64,000 bases of DNA from positions 248,001 to 312,000 of the forward strand of contig NZ_VZDQ01000021.1 in the NCBI RefSeq assembly GCF_009602435.1, given 5' to 3'. Source of the DNA: Sediminibacillus terrae. Its GTDB lineage: Bacteria > Bacillota > Bacilli > Bacillales > Amphibacillaceae. A program made the position numbers and the translations under genes. The notes under the pieces are model-generated. The model made no database searches and was not told where the DNA came from. It saw nothing but the letters and a program-made list of their open reading frames with translations. Of this stretch, positions 39,094-48,211 are shown piece after piece; position 1 is the stretch's first letter; each line of letters opens with the position of its first letter.

Positions 39094-39885
39094 ATGGAAA
39101 AAACCGAATGGTATCTTGAGTATGAAATCCAGCACAATCGTCCTGGCTTATTAGGAGATATATCATCTTTACTGGGGATGTTATCGATTAATATCATATC
39201 GATAAACGGCGTGGAAGACTCTCGAAGAGGGATGCTGCTTTTATCAAGAAAAGACGAACAAATCACAAGATTGAAATCGATTTTGGACACCATGGAAACC
39301 ATCAATGTGACAAAAATAAGAAAACCCAAGCTCAGAGACAGGCTGGCTGTCAGACACGGCAGGTACATACATAGTGATATTGACGACAAAAAGACTTTTC
39401 GCTTTGTACGGAATGAATTGGGTCTTCTTGTCGACTTTCTGGCGGAATTATTTAAAAAAGAGGGGCATAAGCTAATAGGCATCAGGGGGATGCCTAGGGT
39501 CGGCAAAACGGAGTCGATTGTCGCCTCGAGTGTCTGTGCGAACAAACGCTGGTTGTTTGTCTCAAGCACGTTATTGAAGCAAACAATTCGCAGCAAACTG
39601 ATCAAGGATGAATACAGCCTGGACAATATCTATATCATCGATGGGATTGTCTCTACTCAGAGGGCAAGTGAAAAACACTGGGAATTAGTGCGTGAAATCA
39701 TGCGCCTTCCGGCTGTGAAGGTAGTCGAGCATCCGGATATATTTGTCCAGCAGACAGAATACAGCTTGAATGATTTCGACTACATAATCGAGTTAAGGAA
39801 TGACGAAAACGAGGAAATTAAATACGAACCAATCGAAAAGTCCAAGTTTGATGACAGCGGGGGCTTTTCCATGTTTGATTTTTAG
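39094..39885 (+). CDS. ymfK: YmfK, DUF3388 protein with ACT-like N-terminus
   Basis: 263 residues. N-terminal ACT-like ligand fold (EYEIQHNRPGLLGDISSLLG, 9-75), then a P-loop-like segment GMPRVGKTES near 134-143 and a C-terminal part with WLFVSST. No function is established; family is conserved next to ymfJ and rodZ. ATG follows AAGGAGCTT. Confidence 0.9.
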   Translation: MEKTEWYLEYEIQHNRPGLLGDISSLLGMLSINIISINGVEDSRRGMLLLSRKDEQITRLKSILDTMETINVTKIRKPKLRDRLAVRHGRYIHSDIDDKKTFRFVRNELGLLVDFLAELFKKEGHKLIGIRGMPRVGKTESIVASSVCANKRWLFVSSTLLKQTIRSKLIKDEYSLDNIYIIDGIVSTQRASEKHWELVREIMRLPAVKVVEHPDIFVQQTEYSLNDFDYIIELRNDENEEIKYEPIEKSKFDDSGGFSMFDF

Positions 39886-39906
39886 AATTGAAGGGTGATT
39901 TCGACT

Positions 39907-40845
39907 ATGGAAATTGGAGAAAGGCTAAAGGAAGCAAGGGAGGCTAAAAATCTCTCGTTAGAAGAAATACAACAGATGACAAAGATTCAGACTCGTTATC
40001 TGCAAGCAATCGAAAAAGGGAACTTCAGCGTCATGCCTGGAAACTTCTATGTACGGGCGTTTATTAAGGAATATGCCACAGCTGTGGACTTAGATCCGGA
40101 TGTTTTGATGGAGGAGCACAAAAGCGAGTTGCCCGCCACAAGTGATGAAAGTGCTGTTCAATACACAAGGGTCCAGCGTAGTCGTAAAGAAAGTCCATCG
40201 ACCTCTAAAAGTCCTGCTGTATTTTCTTTTTTGCCGACCCTGATTGTCGCTTTATTGGTGATTGGCATCCTTTTCACTGTCTGGTATTTGTACCAACAAT
40301 CCCAAGGGGATGATCAAGGTCAGTCGAACCAGCAGACGGAAGATCAGGACGAAGTCTATGTCGGCGATCCGGATTCCTCTGACACAGAAGAAAACAGCGA
40401 TGGCGAGGGTGGAGAAAGTAGTGCTGAGGATGATAGCCAGACAGAAGAGGAAAGCCAAAAGGATGACTCAGCCAATGAAGAGGAACAACCTGAACCGGAA
40501 CTGAATGTTGTCGATCAAGGCACGCAGGGGAATGATCAGGTGACGAACATTGAGCTGGTCAATCCAGGAGAAGAAATCGTCGTGGAAGTGGCTTCAGAAA
40601 GTGATCATTGGCTCGAAATCACGGAAGGGGAAGATAACGAATTATATAGTGGCATGTTCGGTGAAGCAGACTCTCCTTTGAAAGAAGATTTGTCCGGAGC
40701 AGATCAATTCATGATTCGATTTGGAAACCCAGAGCCTATTGACATAACAATAGCAGGTGTTTCACTGGAAATTCCGGAAATGTCCGGTAATACCGTGCAA
40801 CGAGTCTTTGTTGAAGTTGTAGACGAAAAAGAACAGCAAGAGTAA
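39907..40845 (+). CDS. rodZ: RodZ-like cell-shape protein (YmfM)
   Basis: Bitopic membrane protein that links MreB to the elongation machinery. 312 residues: N-terminal Xre-type HTH (GERLKEAREAKNLSLEEIQQ, 3-70), one membrane segment (about 106-128), a long strongly acidic, Ser/Glu/Asp linker (about 130-205), and a C-terminal beta domain (DUF4115, 215-300). The acid bias of the linker is stronger than in B. subtilis and would suit a halotolerant host. ATG at 39907 preferred to a GTG four codons earlier because of AAGGGTGA spacing. Confidence 0.93.
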   Translation: MEIGERLKEAREAKNLSLEEIQQMTKIQTRYLQAIEKGNFSVMPGNFYVRAFIKEYATAVDLDPDVLMEEHKSELPATSDESAVQYTRVQRSRKESPSTSKSPAVFSFLPTLIVALLVIGILFTVWYLYQQSQGDDQGQSNQQTEDQDEVYVGDPDSSDTEENSDGEGGESSAEDDSQTEEESQKDDSANEEEQPEPELNVVDQGTQGNDQVTNIELVNPGEEIVVEVASESDHWLEITEGEDNELYSGMFGEADSPLKEDLSGADQFMIRFGNPEPIDITIAGVSLEIPEMSGNTVQRVFVEVVDEKEQQE

Positions 40846-40967
40846 ATGGTTGGACCGTCAGGGCTGTTCCCAGTCGATAACTGTCAGTGGACAGTTGTGG
40901 TAGGGGATAGTCCTTATTTTTGACTAACAGAACAGATTATGTACACGTTGAATTGGAGGATACTATT

Positions 40968-41546
40968 ATGAATATACCCAACAGAATTACGATGTCACGC
41001 ATTTTTCTCATCCCTATTTTTATCCTGCTCTTATCCATCCCGTTTGATTGGGGTAGCTGGAGCATCGGTAATCAGGACTTGCCAATTTCTCATTTTGCGG
41101 CAGGCTTGTTATTCATTTTAGCCTCTGCTACAGATTGGATCGACGGTTTTTATGCGAGAAAATACAACCTTGTGACCAATTTAGGGAAGTTTTTGGATCC
41201 GTTGGCTGATAAGTTGCTTGTAGCATCTGCATTGATTCTTTTAGTGGAGATGGGGAGCGCACCTGCCTGGGTTGTCATTGTGATTATAAGCCGTGAATTT
41301 GCTGTTACAGGACTTCGGCTCGTAGCGGCAGGGGAAGGACTTGTTCTCGCTGCAAGCCAGATGGGAAAGCTGAAGACAGTGCTGCAAATTGTGGCTATTT
41401 CCGCTTTGTTGCTGCACAATTTTCCGTTTTCTTATTTGCAGTTCCCTTTCGGAATCATTTGTCTTTATGCTGCAATGATCATAACCATTGTCTCTGGTTA
41501 CGATTACTTCCGTAAAAATTGGCATGTGATGAGGGATTCTAAATAA
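40968..41546 (+). CDS. pgsA: Phosphatidylglycerophosphate synthase
   Basis: Transfers phosphatidyl from CDP-diacylglycerol to glycerol-3-phosphate in the membrane, the committed step to phosphatidylglycerol. 192 residues with several membrane helices and the full CDP-alcohol phosphotransferase motif: DGFYAR, then G eight residues on, then DPLAD with the metal Asp pair. ATG at 40968 follows TTGGAGGAT. Overlaps cinA by 1 nt (TAATG). Confidence 0.97.
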   Translation: MNIPNRITMSRIFLIPIFILLLSIPFDWGSWSIGNQDLPISHFAAGLLFILASATDWIDGFYARKYNLVTNLGKFLDPLADKLLVASALILLVEMGSAPAWVVIVIISREFAVTGLRLVAAGEGLVLAASQMGKLKTVLQIVAISALLLHNFPFSYLQFPFGIICLYAAMIITIVSGYDYFRKNWHVMRDSK

Positions 41547-42808
41547 TGAAACAGATAAGTGCAGAAATAGTCGCCGTCGGTACTGAACTATTACTCGGCC
41601 AAATATCCAATACGAACGGTCAGTGGTTATCCAAACGGCTCGCAGATTATGGGGTTAACGTGTACCACCATAGTGTGGTCGGTGATAATCTGGACCGGGT
41701 CAAACAAGTTTTTACCACTGCTGCAAAACGGTCTGATATCGTGTTGGTTACCGGTGGCCTTGGCCCGACCGAGGACGATATGACACGAGACGCCTTTCAG
41801 GAAATCTATGGAGTGGATGTAGAAGTGGACGAAGCATCCCTTCGTAAGATCACTTCCTATTTTAAAAACAACAACAGGAATATGACCCCGAACAATCGTA
41901 AACAGGCTTTGGTATTCAAGGGCTCGCAAGTATTGCCCAATGAAGTCGGAATGGCTCCGGGAATGGCGATGGAGACAGAAGATGCCACATGGTTTTTTAT
42001 GCCGGGAGTCCCCAGGGAAATGAAGCAAATTGCCGATGAATATGCATTCCCATATATTAAAAACAAATATAAGCTTGATAGAATAATACAGTCACGGATG
42101 TTAAGATTTGTCGGTATTGGCGAATCACAACTTGAACACCAGCTACAGTCTGTAATTGCCGAACAGACCAATCCTACCATCGCTCCGTTGGCTTCGGAAG
42201 GAGAAGTTGCTGTTCGCCTGACAGCTAGTGCTCCGACCAGTGAGTCGGCAGAACGGATGATCAGTGAAGCTGAAGAACGGATTCTAGAACAGGTTGGCGA
42301 ATACTTTTACGGTTATGATGAGGAATCATTGGAAGCTAAAGCTGTGGAAAAGTTGAAAAGTGGCGGATGGACAATAGCTGCAGCCGAGAGTTTGACGGGC
42401 GGAATGTTCACCAGCAGACTAGTTTCTGTTCCGGGAACTTCTCAAGTCGTGGCGGGGAGTGTTGTATGCTATTCGCCTGAAGTAAAGCGATCGGTAGTTA
42501 AAGTACTTCCTGAAACGATTGACAGGTTTGGAACGGTAAGCGAGCAATGTGCCCAAGAGATGGCGGAAAACATCCGTTCGGAATTTGGTACTGATATAGG
42601 AATCAGTTTCACTGGTGTTGCCGGGCCGGGAGATTCGGAAGGAAATCCCCCTGGTACCGTGTTCATCGGGGTTTCCCAAGATCAGAAAGCGACGAAAGTC
42701 TATCAGTTCAAGTTTAACGGAAACCGCGAGGCGGTTCGCGCCCGCACAGTGAAAAAAGGACTGGAGTTAGTTTATCGGCTGGAAAAGCGGCATGATCATA
42801 AGGCTTGA
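41546..42808 (+). CDS. cinA: CinA family protein (NMN amidohydrolase-like)
   Basis: 420 residues. N-terminal molybdopterin-binding-like domain (AVGTELLLGQISNTNGQWLS, LVTGGLGPTEDD) and C-terminal CinA domain (AAAESLTGGMFTSRL near 274, SFTGVAGPGDSEGNPPGTVF). C-terminal domains of this family deamidate nicotinamide mononucleotide; the gene name comes from competence induction. Lies upstream of recA, as in B. subtilis and streptococci, though here a terminator separates them. Confidence 0.95.
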   Translation: MKQISAEIVAVGTELLLGQISNTNGQWLSKRLADYGVNVYHHSVVGDNLDRVKQVFTTAAKRSDIVLVTGGLGPTEDDMTRDAFQEIYGVDVEVDEASLRKITSYFKNNNRNMTPNNRKQALVFKGSQVLPNEVGMAPGMAMETEDATWFFMPGVPREMKQIADEYAFPYIKNKYKLDRIIQSRMLRFVGIGESQLEHQLQSVIAEQTNPTIAPLASEGEVAVRLTASAPTSESAERMISEAEERILEQVGEYFYGYDEESLEAKAVEKLKSGGWTIAAAESLTGGMFTSRLVSVPGTSQVVAGSVVCYSPEVKRSVVKVLPETIDRFGTVSEQCAQEMAENIRSEFGTDIGISFTGVAGPGDSEGNPPGTVFIGVSQDQKATKVYQFKFNGNREAVRARTVKKGLELVYRLEKRHDHKA

Positions 42809-42816
42809 CTGATTCG

Positions 42817-42856
42817 AGCTTGCAGGAAATCATTCTTTTTCTGCAAGCTATTTTAT
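42817..42856 (+). terminator. Terminator after cinA (GCTTGCAG family)
   Basis: AGCTTGCAG-G-AAA pairs with TTT-T-CTGCAAGCT, followed by ATTTTATGTTTT. It isolates recA from cinA. Confidence 0.88.
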
Positions 42857-42980
42857 GTTTTATTTTCAAAAAAAGGAGAGAAAGTCAAAATTTTAAAACT
42901 GGATTTCCGGATAAGTGGAAAATTTATGTTCGTTCGCTTGAAAATCCAATTTTAGCAGCAAACCCCTAATAGAAAAAAAG

Positions 42981-42994
42981 GGAACATTTATTCG
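42981..42994. promoter_or_regulatory. LexA (SOS) box candidate of recA
   Basis: GGAACATTTATTCG compares with the Bacillus LexA consensus CGAACnnnnGTTCG at 8 of 10 defined positions. It ends 9 nt before the -35 hexamer of the recA promoter. A second, poorer half-site (GTTCG) lies near 42929. Confidence 0.55.
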
Positions 42995-43003
42995 CTTTTT
43001 TAC

Positions 43004-43032
43004 TTGTTAAATCTCATAAAACAAGTTATGAT
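43004..43032 (+). promoter_or_regulatory. Sigma-A promoter of recA
   Basis: TTGTTA and TATGAT are 17 nt apart, ending 31 nt before the recA start. With the upstream LexA-like box this matches the layout of SOS genes in bacilli. Confidence 0.75.
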
Positions 43033-43063
43033 AGTAATAGCTTAATTTTAAGGAGGAAATAAT

Positions 43064-44481
43064 TTGAGTGATCGAAAACAAGCCTTAGATATGGCGTTGA
43101 AACAGATAGAAAAGCAATTTGGCAAGGGCTCTATTATGAAACTGGGGGAACGGGCGGAGCAAAAAGTTGCCACTGTGCCGAGTGGTTCGCTGGCCCTGGA
43201 TGTTGCCCTCGGTGTGGGCGGCTATCCACGAGGACGTGTTGTGGAAATTTACGGTCCGGAATCATCTGGTAAGACAACCGTTTCCTTGCATGCTATTGCT
43301 GAAGCACAGCGGCAGGGCGGACAAGCTGCATTTATTGATGCTGAACATGCTTTGGATCCGGTATATGCAAGAAAGCTCGGCGTCAACGTCGATGAATTGC
43401 TCCTATCTCAGCCGGATACTGGGGAACAGGCGCTGGAAATAGCTGAGGCCCTTGTCCGAAGCGGAGCTGTCGACATGGTAGTAGTTGACTCGGTTGCAGC
43501 TCTTGTACCAAAAGCAGAGATTGAAGGGGAAATGGGAGATGCGCACGTTGGTTTGCAGGCCCGGCTCATGTCTCAGGCACTGCGGAAGCTTTCAGGTGCC
43601 ATTAACAAATCGAAGACGACAGCGATTTTTATCAACCAAATAAGGGAAAAAGTAGGAGTCATGTTTGGTGAGAATGCTGCTTGAATTACTGTTCGGGAAA
43701 CAGGCGGTTTGAGTGCCGTCCCCTTTCGGACAGAAAGCAGTTTGCCGTCTGGAAAAGAAATTTTCCAGATTATCAATGCGGAATGAAACGGGGATACTGA
43801 GAAGTAAATCCGAACCGAAGGCTGTAAGTAACGAGACAGTCAGGGGCAACGCATAGAAGGTGAACCTGCCATAGGCAGAATATAATCCTTCCACGAGTCC
43901 GCATCATCTTAACGAGTGAGTCGAAGATGAAAAGATATGCTGAGCTGGGTCAGAAAAGACTGGCCGTATTCCTGTAAAGGATATGAGGGAAAGGAACCTC
44001 CAGAAACAAGAGATAAAAAACTCTTGTGATAACAAGACTGAATCCGGAAACGACTCCTGGCGGGCGTGCTTTGAAATTCTATTCTTCTGTAAGACTAGAA
44101 GTGCGCAGAGCTGAGACATTGAAACAAGGAAATGACATGGTTGGTAACAAAACAAAAATCAAGGTTGTAAAAAACAAGGTGGCACCCCCATTCAAGCAAG
44201 CAGAGGTAGACATCATGTATGGAGAAGGAATATCCCGGGAAGGTGAGCTACTGGACATCGGTTCCGATTTGGACATTGTGCAAAAAAGTGGTGCGTGGTA
44301 TTCCTATAATGAGGAACGTCTTGGGCAGGGACGGGAAAATGCCAAGCAGTTCCTGAAAGAGAACGAAGCTATCCGTATGGAAATCTACAATACTATTCGC
44401 AGCCATTATGATATGGATACTGCCGCACCGGATTCTTCCGAAGAATCGGAAAACCAAGAAACAATGGATATGGATATTTAA
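43064..44481 (+). CDS. recA: RecA recombinase, coding sequence split by an intron
   Basis: Strand-exchange ATPase and LexA coprotease. Coding sequence is 43064-43669 joined to 44041-44481, giving 348 residues, the usual Bacillus length. Exon 1 (202 codons, TTG start after AAGGAGGAAAT) carries GPESSGKTT (Walker A) and ends at GVMFG. Exon 2 resumes at [16 protein letters not shown] in the correct phase, so the cut falls in DNA-binding loop L2. Without splicing the frame stops at 43682-43684, giving a 206-residue product lacking L2 and the C-terminal domain. Both exons are well conserved, with no decay, which argues for a functional spliced gene rather than a pseudogene. Own promoter with LexA-like box. 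Confidence 0.93.
43670..44040 (+). ncRNA. Self-splicing (group I-type) intron in recA
   Basis: 371-nt insertion between codons for Gly202 and Asn203. The 5' exon ends in T and the insert ends in G, the group I rule; it does not start with GUGYG nor contain a domain V, which excludes a group II intron. Visible helices: TCTGGAAAA/TTTTCCAGA (about 43748-43769); CTGCC/GGCAG inside GAAGG/CCTTC (about 43856-43893); CATCTT/AAGATG (about 43907-43931); GGTCAG/CTGGCC just before the 3' quarter; and CAAGAG/CTCTTG near the 3' end. A 7-base pair between ATGCGGA (near 43776) and TCCGCAT (near 43900) would be the P3 long-range helix. AAGATAT near 43933 resembles the J8/7 segment. I could not assign P1 and P7 with confidence. 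There is no room for a homing endonuclease. Confidence 0.82.
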
Positions 44482-44485
44482 GTCG

Positions 44486-44520
44486 TGAATCCCCAACCGA
44501 TATTGGCTGGGGATTCATTT
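44486..44520 (+). terminator. Terminator after recA
   Basis: TGAATCCCCA-A-CC pairs with GG-C-TGGGGATTCA across a 6-nt loop, followed by TTT. The remaining 225 nt to rny are AT-rich with no gene seen. Confidence 0.82.
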
Positions 44521-44745
44521 GCATGAAAAGTCAGCCTCATCTTTATAGTTTGCACAATTTGCCAAAAGATTATGACATAAATTTGACGGTTCCTTGACAA
44601 TATAAAATTCCAAGCTTAAAATTGATATGTATAATTCTTCTTATTATTATACACATTTTTGCAAACAAGCGATTTTTTATTGAAAGACACTGTACATGCC
44701 GACTAAAAGTGATTGTACAAATTTATAGCAAGAGGAGGTGAACTC

Positions 44746-46311
44746 ATGGAAATAGTTACCTTAATAATCATCTCCATTTTGCTTACCCTTATCGTCGGTA
44801 TTGTTGTTGGTTATCTGATTCGTAAATCTATTGCGGAGGCAAAGATTTCAAGTGCGGAAGAATTGGCAAAGCAAATAGTAGAAGAAGGTCATCGGAATGC
44901 CGATGCAGCCAAAAAAGAGGCGCTTCTTGAAGCGAAAGATGAGAATCATAAGCTTCGTCAGCAGGCGGATCAGGAGCTTCGGGAGCGTCGGGCGGAGCTG
45001 CAAAGACAGGAAACACGCCTGATGCAAAAAGAAGAAAATCTGGACCGAAAAAGCGAGACGCTGGACAAGCGTGAGCTGATGTTAGAATCAAGGGAACAAA
45101 CTCTGACAGAAAAACAACAACAAATTGAAGAAATGGAAAGCAAAGTGGAAGCTATGTTAGGTGAACAGCAAGCTGAACTTGAGCGCATTTCCGGATACAC
45201 TACTGACCAGGCAAAACAAGTGATCTTAGAGCGAGTCGAGCAAGAAGTCACACATGAATCGGCTATCATGATCAAAGAAGCTGAGAACCGCGCGAAGGAA
45301 GAAGCGGATAAAAAGGCAAAAAGCATTTTATCGCTGGCTTTACAACGCTGTGCGGCAGATCATGTGGCAGAAACAACTGTATCGGTAGTCAACCTTCCTA
45401 ATGACGAAATGAAGGGACGGATTATCGGACGTGAAGGCCGTAACATCAGAACACTTGAAACCTTAACAGGGATTGACCTGATAATTGACGATACACCTGA
45501 AGCCGTTATCCTTTCCGGTTTTGATCCAATCCGAAGGGAAACTGCCCGGATTGCTTTGGAAAAACTTGTTCAGGATGGACGGATTCACCCGGCGAGAATC
45601 GAGGAAATGGTGGATAAATCAAGAAGAGAAGTGGATGAATATATCCGGGAAGTCGGAGAACAGACCACTTTTGAAATCGGGGTACACGGTTTGCATCCAG
45701 ACCTCATCAAAATTCTCGGTCGTTTGAAGTATCGGACAAGCTATGGACAGAACGTGTTGAAGCATTCTACGGAAGTAGCGCATCTGGCTGGCTTACTAGC
45801 AGCTGAGCTTGGCGAGGATGAAACCCTTGCAAAAAGAGCCGGCTTACTCCACGATATCGGAAAGGCTATCGACCATGAGGTAGAAGGCAGTCACGTAGAG
45901 ATTGGTAAAGAATTGGCTATGAAATACAAGGAAAATGATGTCGTCATTAACTCTATCGCCTCTCACCATGGAGATGAAGAACCGACCTCCATTATTGCTG
46001 TTCTGGTTGCCGCGGCAGATGCTTTATCGGCTGCAAGGCCCGGAGCTAGAAGCGAGACGCTTGAGAATTACATCAAGCGGCTGGAGAAGCTGGAGGAAAT
46101 CTCGGAGTCTTATGATGGCGTAGAAAAATCATTCGCCATCCAGGCAGGACGAGAGGTCAGAATTATGGTGAAGCCGGATGAAATTGACGATCTGGAAGCA
46201 CTGAAAATAGCAAGAGAAATAAGGAAAAAAATTGAAGATGAACTGGACTACCCGGGCCATATAAAAGTGACGGTCATCCGGGAAACACGTGCAGTGGAAT
46301 ATGCAAAATAA
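44746..46311 (+). CDS. rny: Ribonuclease Y
   Basis: Membrane-anchored endoribonuclease that starts bulk mRNA decay. 521 residues: N-terminal membrane helix (about 3-23), long coiled coil (about 30-190), KH domain with [15 protein letters not shown] near 222-236, and HD phosphodiesterase domain with [10 protein letters not shown] and [13 protein letters not shown] at 44746 follows AGAGGAGGTGA. Its partner decay enzyme gene rnjB is missing from its usual place at 23-25 kb. Confidence 0.98.
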   Translation: MEIVTLIIISILLTLIVGIVVGYLIRKSIAEAKISSAEELAKQIVEEGHRNADAAKKEALLEAKDENHKLRQQADQELRERRAELQRQETRLMQKEENLDRKSETLDKRELMLESREQTLTEKQQQIEEMESKVEAMLGEQQAELERISGYTTDQAKQVILERVEQEVTHESAIMIKEAENRAKEEADKKAKSILSLALQRCAADHVAETTVSVVNLPNDEMKGRIIGREGRNIRTLETLTGIDLIIDDTPEAVILSGFDPIRRETARIALEKLVQDGRIHPARIEEMVDKSRREVDEYIREVGEQTTFEIGVHGLHPDLIKILGRLKYRTSYGQNVLKHSTEVAHLAGLLAAELGEDETLAKRAGLLHDIGKAIDHEVEGSHVEIGKELAMKYKENDVVINSIASHHGDEEPTSIIAVLVAAADALSAARPGARSETLENYIKRLEKLEEISESYDGVEKSFAIQAGREVRIMVKPDEIDDLEALKIAREIRKKIEDELDYPGHIKVTVIRETRAVEYAK

Positions 46312-46337
46312 AGCGGCTACCGGCCGCTTTATTTTTG
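46310..46337 (+). terminator. Terminator after rny
   Basis: AAAGCGGC-TACCG-GCCGCTTT stem followed by ATTTTT, overlapping the end of rny. Confidence 0.9.
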
Positions 46338-46355
46338 TGCTTTTGAGCGAACAAG

Positions 46356-46765
46356 ATAAGGCTCTATACTGAATGAAGGTTTAGTGTCGACCTTTAAGGA
46401 AGCAAGGACAGGTAGATGAATGTGGTGGTGTCCCAGTCGGATGTGTTTTCCTGCATTCGTTTTAAAACGAGATTTTTTTGGCAACAAAGAATTTGAACGA
46501 TTAAAGCATAAAATTTTATGGCAGCAATCGGTTAAAAAGGCTCTATAGAGCGAAACAGCGTAGCAGAGGAAATAAGCGAGACTCCTGCGGAAAAACGGGC
46601 GGACGAGACCCCGCAGCGGGCTTTGCGAGGAGGCTCGGGCGTTCGTCCGCGGAAAGCGAGTTTATTTCCTCTGCGGCCTGAGTAAAATAGCTGTTTTTTG
46701 AATGAGGTTTTCGATAAAGAGAGGGTGGATGAAAAATCATACCACCACATTTGACAGAGAACCTT
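46356..46765. mobile_element. Possible non-autonomous ISL3-like element (410 bp)
   Basis: Bounded by GGCTCTATACTGAATG on the left and, inverted on the right, GGTTCTCTGTCAAATG (10 of 16 positions match). It has no transposase frame and contains a palindromic repeat at 46564-46673. Left-end blocks recur at 60206 and the right-end block at 38842. It fills most of the 628-bp rny-ymdB gap. Naming as ISL3-derived is inference. Confidence 0.4.
46564..46673 (+). repeat. GC-rich palindromic intergenic repeat, copy 4
   Basis: Ends CAGAGGAAATAA / TTATTTCCTCTG are perfect inverted 12-mers. Inside are GAGACTCCTGCGG, GACCCCGCAG, GGAGGCTCGGGCG and CCGCGGAAAGCGAG, the shared core of the family. Confidence 0.8.
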
Positions 46766-46939
46766 TTATATGAAAGGAACCTTCCGATAAAGCGATGGTT
46801 GAGCGAAACATTCATATACACATAGGATCAAAATCTACCCATAAGGCGAGTAATGCCAGGATTTGAATGATCTGTTTTGACATGGATACACATCTATGTG
46901 AAACTTGAATTAACTAACTAGATAGGATGGATGAAGCTG

Positions 46940-47737
46940 ATGAGGATTTTATTTATAGGCGATGTGGTCGGTTCTCCGGGACGAGAAATGGTAAGCGACT
47001 ATCTGCCTCGATTAAAACAAAAATACCAGCCGCATGTCAGCATCGTTAACGGCGAAAATGCAGCTGCAGGAAAAGGTATTACAGAAAAAATCTATAAACA
47101 ATTTCTTGAATCGGGTGCACAGGCTGTCACATTGGGGAACCACGCTTGGGACAAGAAAGAAATATTCGAATTCATCGAAGAAGCCGAGTATATGGTCAGG
47201 CCTGCCAATTTTCCAGAAGGCACACCTGGCAGAGAAATTGTCTATGTGCGCAGCAATAAAGCTGAAGTGGCTGTCATCAATCTTCAGGGGAGAACGTTTT
47301 TGCCGCCGCTTGATGATCCTTTTCGAAAAGCAGATCAATTGATCGCAGAAGCGAAAAAAAGAACCAATCTTATATTCGTCGATTTCCACGCGGAAGCCAC
47401 CAGCGAAAAACAGGCAATGGGCTGGTATCTTGACGGGAAAGTCAGCGCTGTAGTCGGAACCCACACCCATACCCAAACGGCAGATGAACGGATATTGCCA
47501 AAAGGCACCGGATATATCACAGATGTGGGAATGACCGGACCGTATGACGGGATTTTGGGTACAGACAAAGAAGCGGTACTCAACCGTTTTCTCACTAATC
47601 TTCCGGTACGTTTTGAAGTGACTAAATCGGGAAGAACACAATTAAACGGTTTTATTGTCGATATAGATGAAAACACCGGTTTCGCTAAGAAAGTGGATCG
47701 GATATTGATTAATGATGATCACCCGTTTTTTGGATGA
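46940..47737 (+). CDS. ymdB: YmdB phosphodiesterase
   Basis: Metal-dependent 2',3'-cyclic nucleotide phosphodiesterase that controls biofilm versus motility expression in B. subtilis. 265 residues with all metal ligands visible: GDVVGSPGRE, NGENAAAGKGI, LGNHAWD, DFHAEATSEK and GTHTHTQTAD. ATG at 46940 matches the family start MRILFIGDVVG and has GGATGG at good distance; the ATG three codons earlier overlaps that site. spoVS follows, usual order. Confidence 0.96.
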   Translation: MRILFIGDVVGSPGREMVSDYLPRLKQKYQPHVSIVNGENAAAGKGITEKIYKQFLESGAQAVTLGNHAWDKKEIFEFIEEAEYMVRPANFPEGTPGREIVYVRSNKAEVAVINLQGRTFLPPLDDPFRKADQLIAEAKKRTNLIFVDFHAEATSEKQAMGWYLDGKVSAVVGTHTHTQTADERILPKGTGYITDVGMTGPYDGILGTDKEAVLNRFLTNLPVRFEVTKSGRTQLNGFIVDIDENTGFAKKVDRILINDDHPFFG

Positions 47738-47771
47738 TTATTTGAATTTTTAGAATAATTACCTCATAATA

Positions 47772-47801
47772 AAAGGGAATATCTATCAACTCCAAGAATA
47801 T
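47772..47801 (+). promoter_or_regulatory. Candidate sigma-H promoter of spoVS
   Basis: AAAGGGAAT (-35 like AnAGGAwWW) and CAAGAATAT (-10 like RnnGAATww) are 12 nt apart and end 43 nt before spoVS. One mismatch in each. spoVS is sigma-H dependent in B. subtilis. Confidence 0.55.
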
Positions 47802-47844
47802 AGTAAAAGTGGAACGACTTTAGTAAACGAAGGAGGTACTAGTA

Positions 47845-48105
47845 ATGGACATATTAAAAGTTTCAGCTAAATCAAATCCCAATTCAGTAGCAGGTGCACT
47901 CGCGAATGTGCTAAGGGAACGCGGCTCAGCAGAAATACAGGCAATCGGTGCTGGTGCATTGAACCAGGCCGTTAAAGCGGTTGCAATTGCCCGAGGATTT
48001 GTTGCCCCAAGTGGAGTTGATCTGATATGTATTCCGGCTTTTACTGATATAATGATTGATAATGAGGAACGTACTGCTATTAAACTGATAATAGAGCCTA
48101 GATAA
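47845..48105 (+). CDS. spoVS: Stage V sporulation protein S
   Basis: 86-residue Alba-like protein, extremely conserved (MDILKVSAKSNPNSVAGALA, AIARGFVAPSGVDL). Needed for progression past stage V and for coat assembly in B. subtilis. AAGGAGGTACT precedes the ATG. Terminator follows 8 nt after the stop. Confidence 0.98.
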   Translation: MDILKVSAKSNPNSVAGALANVLRERGSAEIQAIGAGALNQAVKAVAIARGFVAPSGVDLICIPAFTDIMIDNEERTAIKLIIEPR

Positions 48106-48112
48106 ATCCCTT

Positions 48113-48145
48113 TACCTGTTTGCGATGGCAAGCAGGTTTTTCTTT
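48113..48145 (+). terminator. Terminator after spoVS
   Basis: ACCTG-T-TTGC pairs with GCAA-G-CAGGT over GATG, followed by TTTTCTTTT. Confidence 0.87.
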
Positions 48146-48211
48146 TATAGATTTATGACGAGGAGCTATCCGTACATGGAAGGTATGAAACAGTCTGTCT
48201 GGAGGGAGAAA

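Noticed and set aside
43670-44040. Group II intron or IStron in recA
   Set aside because: No GUGYG start, no AY end, no domain V-like hairpin and no encoded protein.
43064-44481. recA as a frameshifted pseudogene or assembly error
   Set aside because: Both parts are fully conserved and join exactly in frame when one 371-nt block with structured RNA features is removed; random damage would not give that.
44026-44481. Independent 151-residue gene
   Set aside because: It is recA exon 2 with a few intron codons in front; there is no ribosome binding site.
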